Shown here: positions 1 through 6,628 of the stretch, one piece after another | Layout of the letters: each line of letters opens with the position of its first letter | How positions within the stretch are numbered: the first letter of the stretch is position 1 | Source: Dialister sp. | GTDB taxonomy: Bacteria; Bacillota; Negativicutes; Veillonellales; Dialisteraceae | Assembly: GCA_022722495.1 (NCBI GenBank) | Contig: JAIJLI010000046.1 | Location: 1-10,164 of the forward strand | Direction: 5' to 3' | Length of the DNA: 10,164 nucleotides | The notes under the pieces: model-generated | What the model was told of the DNA's origin: nothing | Databases searched by the model: none | What the model saw: the letters and a program-made list of their open reading frames with translations, nothing else | Translations under genes and position numbers: made by a program

Positions 1-8
1 TTTGCACC
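1..8 (+). promoter_or_regulatory. Truncated Bacteroidetes -7 element of the integrase remnant
   Basis: The window opens with TTTGCACC, 20 nt before the ATG of the integrase remnant. TTTG is the second half of the Bacteroidetes -7 box (TAnnTTTG), and the distance to the start codon fits promoters of this phylum. The upstream half and any -33 box are outside the window, so this is a partial call. Confidence 0.35.
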
Positions 9-27
9 GAACAAAAAAGTAAGAATT

Positions 28-265
28 ATGAGATGCACTTTCAAGACAGTCTTCTATGTAAATGGAAGCAAGGAGAGAAACGGAATTGTCCCTATCATGA
101 GACGTGTGACAATCAACGGAACTATCGCATAGTTCAGTTGCAAGCAAAGCGTTACAAAGGCTATCTAGGATTCCAAGGGCAACAGAGCCATAGGCAAGAG
201 CAAGGAAGTGAATTTATTGACAGCCATTGTCCTGCAACTCTACGGAGGGACAAATACTTTTAGCT
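28..265 (+). pseudogene. Tyrosine recombinase (integrase) N-terminal remnant
   Basis: From the ATG at 28 the frame reads MRCTFKTVFYVNGSKER, then VPIMRRVTINGTIA, then a TAG at 130-132. It continues FSCKQSVTKAI, a second TAG at 166-168, and then GNRAIGKSKEV. This is the arm-type DNA-binding N-terminus typical of Bacteroides conjugative or mobilizable element integrases (CTnDOT-like tyrosine recombinases), which normally run to about 400 residues. Only about 60 recognisable residues remain. After roughly codon 60 the similarity fades, and there is no SAM-like core-binding domain and no catalytic R-H-R-Y domain. The gene is therefore both interrupted and truncated and cannot make a working recombinase. 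It most likely marks an old integration site or the decayed edge of a mobile element. The family call comes from remembered N-terminal sequence, not a search. Confidence 0.7.
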
Positions 266-398
266 AAGAATGGTCGCATCTTTGAGGCTTCGGTTATTTG
301 TGACTTATTGACGTACTGATTCACTGTCGTATGGAAGTACAGTTGCAATTTGATCAAGAAGTATCCATACAAAGAAATGTGTAAACATATATGCATTG

Positions 399-432
399 AT
401 GTCATACGTTTTACATTTTTATCGTATGACAT
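399..432. repeat. 10-bp perfect inverted repeat
   Basis: ATGTCATACG (399-408) and CGTATGACAT (423-432) are exact reverse complements separated by 14 nt of AT-rich sequence. The arms are long enough to be an operator-like protein site or a weak hairpin. No run of T follows, so a terminator role is unlikely. Confidence 0.6.
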
Positions 433-483
433 ACAGGAATACATTTTGTTCATCCTTTAGTGGCGAGAAAATGAGCCGGTCCT

Positions 484-502
484 TGGAGGCTTTGCGCCTC
501 CA
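484..502. repeat. GC-rich hairpin
   Basis: GGAGGC (485-490) and GCCTCC (496-501) pair around a TTTGC loop, with one further T-A pair outside. It sits in a patch clearly richer in G+C than its surroundings. No T tract follows on either strand, so it is not a classical terminator. It could be a fragment of a mobile-element non-coding region. Confidence 0.55.
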
Positions 503-594
503 GCCACTGAGCGAACCACCGCAGTGTTTTCAATGGTATTAGATTTATTCTTCCCAAAACATTGTGTCCATAAAGACACAGCAAGGTATGTTTT

Positions 595-622
595 GAGTAA
601 CTCAAAACCTTTTGGGTTACTC
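595..622. repeat. 28-nt near-perfect palindrome
   Basis: Positions 595-607 pair with 610-622: 13 pairs, of which one is a G.T wobble (602/615), around a 2-nt centre. An overlapping alternative palindrome, TTTTGAGT (591-598) with ACTCAAAA (600-607), shares the left arm, so the two folds are mutually exclusive. No T run follows, so it is not a typical intrinsic terminator. It lies about 120 nt upstream of the DUF6557-like start and upstream of the candidate -7 box. It may be a regulator binding site, or a cruciform or end sequence of a former mobile element. Confidence 0.6.
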
Positions 623-708
623 TCCAAGATTCTTGTCCTAATTTGGAAAATCTGCTTCGAAATCACTCATTTATTAAACATGTCACATAAATTGAGACAC
701 CTTAGCCG

Positions 709-716
709 TAATTTTG
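709..716 (+). promoter_or_regulatory. Candidate -7 box for the DUF6557-like gene
   Basis: TAATTTTG matches the Bacteroidetes -7 consensus TAnnTTTG and ends 26 nt before the ATG at 743, which would give a leader of about 20 nt. I find no TTTG or TTG at the expected 19-21 nt upstream, so only half of the consensus is present. The site supports 743 as the start rather than the upstream in-frame ATG at 524. Confidence 0.45.
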
Positions 717-742
717 CAGCCGAAATAAAAAATAATTGTATT

Positions 743-1690
743 ATGACATTAAAAGAATTACTAGACTCGCTTTCGTTTGACGAAATTGCACCATACCTTA
801 TAAGGCATTATACATGCGATTATGCGTCAGGAGATTTGGTGCCTTATAAGCAGCATTTCGATTATCTTCGCAGTCTTACGCCCACCAGGCAGGAGCTTAT
901 AGAAAACAAAATAGCTCAAATATCCATGGGCAAGCATAAACTGAACGCTTATCCTTTAGAAGGTGATGATTGGGAGGATAGTTTGGCAAAAGAACTTGTA
1001 TTGGACAAAGATGTGAAGGCAAGCCATGCTGAAATCGCAGCTTGCTGCTTGTGGCATACATCATTTTGGGGCTACTTGCCCTACCAGCGTGAAGAATCTT
1101 TCAGAAAAATCATCACAGATGATCCGAGGTTAATACGCACGGCAAAATTCTATAAGAATAAGTTTTCTGAGATTATCCCCTCAAAACGGGAAATGATGCA
1201 GATTCCTTCTTTCCGCAACAAGATAAGGAGCGATATGAAAAGTGTGCGTAAGAATCATCCCAAAAAGAATGGAAAAAAAGGCAAATTGTTCAGATTCAAT
1301 AGAAAAAGACTCTGGCGTTCTTGGAAACGTGATCTTATCAATCATGAATATGACAAACGTATCAAGTACTGTTCTCCTTTCATTGAATATATATCAAAGA
1401 CAAGAAATGATGCCTACAGATATGGAATGCTTTATAAAGCCAACCATGTTAGCATCCTGCGACTTGAAAGCTATGCCTTTGATGCTTATAAACGTTTTGA
1501 CTATATCAAAGAACTCGTTGAAAAGTATGGCGCAATGGAGCATATTACTCGATATGCCACTGTATTATCTATGTCAGCTTTTCTTCTGCACATCCTCTTC
1601 ATGAGATGCTGGAGATATGTCATTTTTTTGTGGATCTGCTTCCTAAAATATTTTGTCCCAGACTTGACAATACTCTTGGAAAAGAAATAA
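743..1690 (+). CDS. DUF6557-like protein with an apparent 3' frameshift
   Basis: The sequence from codon 1 (MTLKELLDSLSFDEIAPYLI) through the EIAACCLWHTSFWGY stretch resembles the Bacteroidales DUF6557 family, whose function is unknown. This is a recollection of family sequence, not a search. The frame is open upstream to 524, but residues before 743 look non-coding and a -7 box lies at 709-716, so 743 is the preferred start. The protein is soluble-looking, with a basic segment (KKNGKKGKLFRFNRKRLWR, encoded at about 1260-1320). The last 40 or so residues in this frame (RYVIFLWICFLKYF and around) are unusually hydrophobic and unlike the rest. The -1 frame over the same DNA (about 1564-1716) reads as a normal charged C-terminus ending RIDVAYYE. 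I infer a one-base deletion near 1545-1570. With the frameshift the gene is probably damaged, although a sequencing error is possible. Confidence 0.65.
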   Translation: MTLKELLDSLSFDEIAPYLIRHYTCDYASGDLVPYKQHFDYLRSLTPTRQELIENKIAQISMGKHKLNAYPLEGDDWEDSLAKELVLDKDVKASHAEIAACCLWHTSFWGYLPYQREESFRKIITDDPRLIRTAKFYKNKFSEIIPSKREMMQIPSFRNKIRSDMKSVRKNHPKKNGKKGKLFRFNRKRLWRSWKRDLINHEYDKRIKYCSPFIEYISKTRNDAYRYGMLYKANHVSILRLESYAFDAYKRFDYIKELVEKYGAMEHITRYATVLSMSAFLLHILFMRCWRYVIFLWICFLKYFVPDLTILLEKK

Positions 1691-1716
1691 GAATAGATGT
1701 GGCTTATTACGAATAA
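1564..1716 (+). pseudogene. Displaced C-terminal part of the DUF6557-like gene
   Basis: In the frame with codon starts at 1564, 1567 and so on, the DNA reads IIYVSFSSAHPLHEMLEI, then CHFFVDLLPKIF, then LGKEIRIDVAYYE, and stops with TAA at 1714-1716. This looks far more like an authentic globular protein end than the reading in the main frame. The shift is -1 relative to the upstream gene. No slippery heptamer of the X XXY YYZ type is visible near 1540-1600, so programmed frameshifting is not favoured. A one-base loss or a sequencing error is the simpler explanation. Confidence 0.5.
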
Positions 1717-1777
1717 AAAATGACTTCAAACAATATTTAAGAGTATAGAACGTTTTCCATATTAAAAGATTCAAAAT

Positions 1778-2689
1778 ATGACTGCATTGGAGAAATATAT
1801 TTGGATAGTAAGAACACTCTATAACAAAGGAGATAGAGGGTTGTCGCTGAAAGAACTCAACGACAAGTGGATACATGACGAGAACATCAGTAATGGAGAG
1901 CCTTTGCCACGGCAAACCTTCGACCGGTGGAAAGGAAACATTCTGATGATACTCGGCGTGAACATTGAATGCCGGTTAAAAGGCGGTTACCGGTATTACA
2001 TCTCCAACCCTGAATGTTTGAGTGAAGGTGGGCTGGTCCGTTGGCTACTGGATACGTATTCTACAGCAAATACCCTGTCGCAAAGCACTCAGTTGAAAGA
2101 CAGAATTCTTGTTGAAGAAATACCATCCAACCGTAACTACTTGACAGACATCATAGAGGCGATGAAGAGTAATAAAGTGGTAACGTTGACGTACAAGAGT
2201 TTTATACATGGCTCCTCTCATACGTTTTCTGTAGAACCTTACTGCCTAAAGATGTTCCAAAAAAGATGGTATTTATTGGCGAAGAATCTCGTTGATAACA
2301 ATCTGCGTATCTATGGGCTTGACCGTTTGGAAAATTTTGAGGAAACCAAAGAGCATTTCACGATGCCCAAGAATTTTGATGCAAACACCTATTTTTCCTC
2401 ATTCTATGGAATAGTAACAGACGAGACCATCTCATTGCAACGCATTGTGGTTCGGGCAAATAGACAACATCAGCATTATCTTCGTTCTCTGCCATTGCAT
2501 CCTACGCAGAAAGAGATATTCACCTGCAAGGACTACGCAGACTTTGAACTGACATTGCGACCTACCTATGATTTCATTATGGAATTATTGAGTTTTGGAG
2601 CAATGATTGAAGTGATGGAACCACAATCCCTACGACAGACCATGAAAGGTTGGGTAAGTGACTTGTGGGAGTTATATGAAAACGACTAA
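1778..2689 (+). CDS. WYL-domain transcriptional regulator
   Basis: A 303-aa protein with the usual three-part layout. Residues 1-75 form an N-terminal winged-helix-like region (EKYIWIVRTLYNKGDRGLSL onward, with the basic QTFDRWKG segment). Residues about 118-190 form a WYL domain with the diagnostic pattern SVEPYCLKMFQKRWYLLA (WYL at 164-166) followed by LRIYGLDRL. Residues about 218-298 form a C-terminal WCX-like extension ending in GWVSDLWELY. WYL domains are ligand-sensing modules, in some proteins binding nucleic acid or nucleotide ligands. WYL regulators often control phage-defence and DNA-damage operons. The gene starts 88 nt after the DUF6557-like frame ends and is followed after only 13 nt by the next gene, so it probably heads a co-transcribed run. 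No separate consensus promoter is obvious just upstream. The target is unknown; autoregulation of this operon is an inference. Confidence 0.9.
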   Translation: MTALEKYIWIVRTLYNKGDRGLSLKELNDKWIHDENISNGEPLPRQTFDRWKGNILMILGVNIECRLKGGYRYYISNPECLSEGGLVRWLLDTYSTANTLSQSTQLKDRILVEEIPSNRNYLTDIIEAMKSNKVVTLTYKSFIHGSSHTFSVEPYCLKMFQKRWYLLAKNLVDNNLRIYGLDRLENFEETKEHFTMPKNFDANTYFSSFYGIVTDETISLQRIVVRANRQHQHYLRSLPLHPTQKEIFTCKDYADFELTLRPTYDFIMELLSFGAMIEVMEPQSLRQTMKGWVSDLWELYEND

Positions 2690-2702
2690 CCAAATATAGA
2701 TT

Positions 2703-3794
2703 ATGGAAAGATTTGATATTAACAAAGAACTCAAAAACTTAGAAGGACTGTCTGTCAGAGCTAAATGCTCTGCATTGGATGACCTATGCTGTACGCTAAG
2801 AGAAGCCATATCAGATATCAGTAATGCCAAAAATGAGATTTTGGAAGAATACGAGCGTTCTTGCCGAAAGAAATTCATCAATGAGATCAATTCGAAGATT
2901 AAAGCAGACTTCGATGGCAGAATACCCTACGTGGACAATTACGGATATAAAGTTAGCTACGATGGGATTCCCACGTATATCAACTTCTCATGTATAGAAG
3001 GAGAATGGTATATCTATTTTACTATATTGGAAGGTAGCCTGAAGCCTGTAAAAGAACTTGCCAGAAAAATGGGAGGTGATTCCGAATCCTTGGAGCTACG
3101 TGTTTCAGAAGAAGAACTTGTGTATAAATTCTGGTTCGCTTTTCTCGAATCAGATGTCTTCTTCAATTTAGTTCAAGAAAATATGGCAATAGACCAAGAA
3201 GTTATTTTTAAGTTTGGTAAATTAGCTAACAATGTCTGTTCAAAAGAATGGAAGACTATGCCGTTGGAATCCATGGATTCAAGAACAGATTGGGTTGTAA
3301 TTCTGACTGATGACGCAGAAGCTTATCTCAATGAAATAAATGCGATAGTCACAAAAATGAAACGCCCTATAACTTGTTTTGTGATAGATTTGCATCTTTG
3401 TGCTAATTATAAGCATTTGCAGAAACTGTGGGACAATTATATCATGACAGACGTGGAATCTGTAGGAATACTTCTTAATTTTATACATCATCACTTGGTG
3501 AATCCAAGTAGGATATGTTTCTCCATACAAGAATTCAGAGAATACAGCGTTACATATCCACTTGTGAGAGCTGTCTCTACTGAAATCGGGAAGAATGTCA
3601 CAATTGATTCTAACGCAAAAGCTATATATTATGGTCTATGCTTCGAACTGAATTGTGAATTTGCAGATTCTTACATGAATACGTTTAATGAAAATTTAGA
3701 CGAAATGGGTGAAGATATTGGTTTGCAGTGGTCTATCCAAAACTCTACAGACAATGTTGTAGAGGTTCTATACTTGTACGAACCAAAAGTTTAA
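2703..3794 (+). CDS. Unrecognised 363-aa protein in the WYL operon
   Basis: I do not recognise a family. Residues 1-75 are highly charged and probably helical, with a coiled-coil-like stretch around 32-68 (EAISDISNAKNEILEEYERS). A middle segment with alternating hydrophobics (about 80-115, including YINFSCIEGEWYIYFTILEG) suggests beta strands. Residues about 195-265 contain strand-like hydrophobic runs (DWVVILTD, PITCFVIDL, VGILLNF) spaced as in an alpha/beta fold. There is no signal peptide, no membrane segment, no Walker motif and no nuclease signature that I can identify. It lies 13 nt after the WYL gene and 18 nt before the UDG-like gene, so it is probably made together with them and could be a partner or specificity subunit. 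That role is inference only. Confidence 0.8.
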   Translation: MERFDINKELKNLEGLSVRAKCSALDDLCCTLREAISDISNAKNEILEEYERSCRKKFINEINSKIKADFDGRIPYVDNYGYKVSYDGIPTYINFSCIEGEWYIYFTILEGSLKPVKELARKMGGDSESLELRVSEEELVYKFWFAFLESDVFFNLVQENMAIDQEVIFKFGKLANNVCSKEWKTMPLESMDSRTDWVVILTDDAEAYLNEINAIVTKMKRPITCFVIDLHLCANYKHLQKLWDNYIMTDVESVGILLNFIHHHLVNPSRICFSIQEFREYSVTYPLVRAVSTEIGKNVTIDSNAKAIYYGLCFELNCEFADSYMNTFNENLDEMGEDIGLQWSIQNSTDNVVEVLYLYEPKV

Positions 3795-3812
3795 TTATAA
3801 AACATATTAATT

Positions 3813-4634
3813 ATGAACAATTTAACAAAACAACTGGCTAACTTATACGAGCCAAAATGGAATGAACTGAAACAACAGTTGGAAGCCCAAGACATCAAGG
3901 TGCAAGCACCTTTTATGCTGGGTGTAGCATTGGAACATAACAACCAAGGAGGTTATGATGACGAGAGTTGGTGGACTGATGCCGACTTGAAAGTCATGGT
4001 GTTCGGGAAAGAACCTAATATATGGCCAATACCACAACTTGAGGATGGCTCACAGGTTCAATCTGACGATTTCATTGAGTTATACCAACGTTTCTATTCT
4101 GACAACTATAAGGGGCAGTATTTTCTTACAGACTCAGACAACAAGTTGGCTCAGAATAATTTCTTTAACATAGGGTTTAATGGCATTATGTCGGGTATTC
4201 ATGAATTTATCAATAATAGTTATCCAAACAAACGTGTCGCTTACCTTTGGAATAATGTATCAAAATTGTCAGCTATTGGTAAAAAGCACAGTGTGTCTAA
4301 AACTGTTCATAAGTTGGAGGAAAAGTATTTCCATGTAATCCCAAAGGAAATTGAGATTCTGAAGCCAGACATTCTCATTTTCCTTACAGGACCAGGCTTG
4401 GATGTTTACTATGGTTACATCCGTGAGAATTTCACAGTAATGGGAACCCCTAAGCCTTTAGCACAACATAATGTTAATGCAGTATCCAAACTCAACATAG
4501 CAGAAGTAAAACTTGCCTACAAGACATATCACCCAGCCGCACGTATCACAAAAGAAGAAAAGTGGGATTATTACCATGCCATCTTGGATGACATCAAGGA
4601 GCATATCCCTGATATTTTTCTAAAAGACAAATAA
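3813..4634 (+). CDS. Uracil-DNA-glycosylase-superfamily-like protein
   Basis: The order of motifs in this 273-aa protein fits the UDG fold. A strand with a motif-A-like loop, LKVMVFGKEPNIW, lies at 59-71 (GKEPN in the place of GQDPY, GEAPG or GINPG). RVAYLWNNVSK at 141-151 could supply the conserved base-contacting Asn. A hydrophobic strand, PDILIFLTGPG, is at 185-195, and a motif-B-like YHPAAR is at 239-244 (compare HPSP). UDG-superfamily enzymes remove uracil or modified bases from DNA, leaving abasic sites. Motif A carries Glu rather than the family-1 catalytic Asp, as in some other UDG families, so activity and substrate cannot be read off. A UDG-related glycosylase (Brig1) acts in phage defence against glucosylated hydroxymethylcytosine, which makes a similar role here conceivable. 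The gene sits 18 nt after the orphan gene and 8 nt before the Sel1/LRR gene, indicating one transcript. The fold call is by motif pattern only. Confidence 0.7.
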   Translation: MNNLTKQLANLYEPKWNELKQQLEAQDIKVQAPFMLGVALEHNNQGGYDDESWWTDADLKVMVFGKEPNIWPIPQLEDGSQVQSDDFIELYQRFYSDNYKGQYFLTDSDNKLAQNNFFNIGFNGIMSGIHEFINNSYPNKRVAYLWNNVSKLSAIGKKHSVSKTVHKLEEKYFHVIPKEIEILKPDILIFLTGPGLDVYYGYIRENFTVMGTPKPLAQHNVNAVSKLNIAEVKLAYKTYHPAARITKEEKWDYYHAILDDIKEHIPDIFLKDK

Positions 4635-4642
4635 GTAAACTT

Positions 4643-6628
4643 ATGGGAATCGCAACATTTAATAGCATATTGCACCATATGCGGAATAGAAACGCTGATA
4701 GTACGGATGATGACATCTTTGAAGATGAACTCCATAATACTATACGTAGGCTGAATTTTGCTGAAGAACAGGATGAAGCTAAGACTCTCCTGTCCGACCT
4801 TCGGTCTATGGCAGAAAAACAAAAAATCTGCCTTGTTGAGTATGTGCTTTTGGATTTTGTCATGGGAAAGGGATGTACGGAATGTTCGAAAACCGTTTGC
4901 GAAGATACTTTTGGCAAGCATCCTACGTTTGCCGACATGATGCGCCATCCTTGGTTCAAGCACCTGATGAGTCATCCTGTAGCAACAGAGCCCTACAGTC
5001 CGCTTCTTCCTATAGTACGTAATGATGCCTACTATTGGCATAGCTTCCATTTTCCTCTATTCTACTATCTTCAGAAAGGTAACAGTTTGGCTTTGGAAGT
5101 ATTGGAGCATCTTGCGGCTAAAGGCGACATTCTTTCCATGGAGCGTGTGTCACTTTACTACTTCGATAAATGTCAATTTTCCAAGGCGTTTCTTTTATTT
5201 AAAGCTTTGCATGAGAAAATGCAGACAACCGAATGGTATGATTGGACGATTAAGCAACAAATCACCTACAAACTCGCTCATCTATATACCTATGGAGAAG
5301 GTGTGGAGCAAGATCTTTGCAAAGCCTCACAATACTACAAAGAACTTGATAGCGGCTACAACTGGGGAAACAGAGCCCAATACCAGTTGGGAAGAATGGC
5401 AGAGAAAAGGCATAACTATATAGAAGCGATGTGGTACTATAGGAAAAATATTGATAGCCACGAGTACAGTAGATATTGCGTCTACAGAGTAGATAAGCCG
5501 AAAGACTTGTTTCCACTTCGATTGGAGATTGCTTTTAGACAGATGAAGAAGAAACTCAACACCATAGTTGACAGTCTGACACTTGCAACTTGCCAAAAAT
5601 GTAACGACATGGTCCTTCAGTTGAAGGTCATGATGAATGCAATAGTCACAATTGAATGGGGTGATGGTGAAACTGAATCAGTAAAATGGAAAGTAGACGA
5701 CTGGGGAGAGGTAAAGCATTCCTATCAATCGCCAGGCTATTACTGTATTACAATAAAAACAGACGAGGAGAACGTATTGACGAGATTCCATATTGTTTCT
5801 CACAAGGCAATATGCTCAATAGACGTTTCAGGCTGTAAGGGATTGACGCATCTATTGTGCCCAAATCAAATGTTGAAACAAATGTCTTTAAGCAAGACTG
5901 AATATCTCTCTGTGCTTGATGTACATGGAAATAGGCTGCAAAGAATCAACCTCAGAAAGAATCCGTTGCTTACAATCGTTGATTGTTCTAACAATCCGTT
6001 GCAAAAGATAGAAGCAGTGAAGCATCCTCCATTCAGTTTAATGTGCATCAGAAAAACAAGGCTGGGAACTAAAGCAAAAAGGAGATTTCATGAAATCGTT
6101 CGTTTGAATGCAGGTCGATTATTGAGTGAGGGCTTTGTAAACCAATTGACAGAGCCGCTTTTGCCTACATTGCTGTTTTATATAAAGAACAGCACTTGGG
6201 AAGATGTCTTGACATGCTTGCAACAGGAAAACGAAGATTCAAAGTTAAATAATAACTTCATGGTATTGCACAGAGTCTATGCCTTGCTTAAAGCATATCG
6301 TCACGTCACTCCGTGCCCATACAAAAATGGTTTTATGGGGGCGTCAGGAACATGTGTCGTTATTGCGCATAAGTTTAAATCTAAAATAACGGAGCAAATA
6401 GTAGAGTGTGAGGCTTCCGAAGAAGAATTCTATTTGTATGAACGCCCTTGGAGCATGATTCTTGGAACACCAGTAAAAGCATGGGACAATCGTTTGCCAT
6501 TCATGATGCTTCCACAACATCCAAATGCCTACTATGCAGCCATGTGCTTATATAATATGGTGAACAATGAAAAAGAAATGAAGAAACATAAAATTCCAAA
6601 GATCGTTTATGGCAAAGAAACTTTCTAA
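4643..6628 (+). CDS. Large Sel1-repeat / PKD-like / LRR protein
   Basis: Three regions can be read in this 661-aa protein. Residues about 125-290 are helical repeats of the Sel1/TPR type, clearest at 210-254 (KLAHLYTYGEGVEQ, KASQYYKELDSG, AQYQLGRMAE). Residues about 333-385 form a PKD-like beta domain with the WGDGE motif and the matching HSYQSPGYYCITI. Residues about 388-460 form Bacteroidetes-type leucine-rich repeats (SIDVSGCKGLTHL, LSVLDVHGNRLQRI, LTIVDCSNNPLQKI). The C-terminal 200 residues are unassigned. PKD-then-LRR is a familiar arrangement in secreted Bacteroidetes surface proteins, but there is no signal peptide here and a Sel1 region comes first, so a cytoplasmic binding or scaffold role is more likely. 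The start lies 8 nt after the UDG-like stop, and the end overlaps the HAD gene by 20 nt in another frame. Partners and ligand are unknown. Confidence 0.85.
   Translation: MGIATFNSILHHMRNRNADSTDDDIFEDELHNTIRRLNFAEEQDEAKTLLSDLRSMAEKQKICLVEYVLLDFVMGKGCTECSKTVCEDTFGKHPTFADMMRHPWFKHLMSHPVATEPYSPLLPIVRNDAYYWHSFHFPLFYYLQKGNSLALEVLEHLAAKGDILSMERVSLYYFDKCQFSKAFLLFKALHEKMQTTEWYDWTIKQQITYKLAHLYTYGEGVEQDLCKASQYYKELDSGYNWGNRAQYQLGRMAEKRHNYIEAMWYYRKNIDSHEYSRYCVYRVDKPKDLFPLRLEIAFRQMKKKLNTIVDSLTLATCQKCNDMVLQLKVMMNAIVTIEWGDGETESVKWKVDDWGEVKHSYQSPGYYCITIKTDEENVLTRFHIVSHKAICSIDVSGCKGLTHLLCPNQMLKQMSLSKTEYLSVLDVHGNRLQRINLRKNPLLTIVDCSNNPLQKIEAVKHPPFSLMCIRKTRLGTKAKRRFHEIVRLNAGRLLSEGFVNQLTEPLLPTLLFYIKNSTWEDVLTCLQQENEDSKLNNNFMVLHRVYALLKAYRHVTPCPYKNGFMGASGTCVVIAHKFKSKITEQIVECEASEEEFYLYERPWSMILGTPVKAWDNRLPFMMLPQHPNAYYAAMCLYNMVNNEKEMKKHKIPKIVYGKETF

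Larger units (their letters stand above)
266..742. other. Gene-free stretch with inverted repeats, likely decayed mobile DNA
   Basis: I see no convincing coding sequence here. Frames open on either strand are short, low in family-like motifs and cross the repeats. The stretch holds a 10-bp inverted repeat (399-432), a GC-rich hairpin (484-502) inside a locally GC-rich patch (about 465-530), a 6-bp stem (563-580), a 28-nt near-perfect palindrome (595-622) and a possible -7 box (709-716). Its position beside the broken integrase suggests the debris of a mobile element boundary, which is inference. Confidence 0.5.

Noticed and set aside
214..666. Minus-strand open frames at 214-453 and 457-666
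   Set aside because: Cysteine- and aromatic-rich translations without family-like motifs, crossing inverted repeats. The end of the second (VVRSVAGGAKPPRTGSFSRH) vaguely recalls mobile-element sequence, but not enough to call a gene.
524..742. Extending the DUF6557-like gene to the in-frame ATG at 524
   Set aside because: The extra 73 residues look like translated intergenic DNA and run through a strong palindrome (595-622), and a -7 box lies at 709-716 just before the ATG at 743.
4571..5050. Minus-strand frames of 121 and 159 aa across the start of the Sel1/LRR gene
   Set aside because: They lie opposite convincing plus-strand coding sequence and have no recognisable features; they are antisense shadows.
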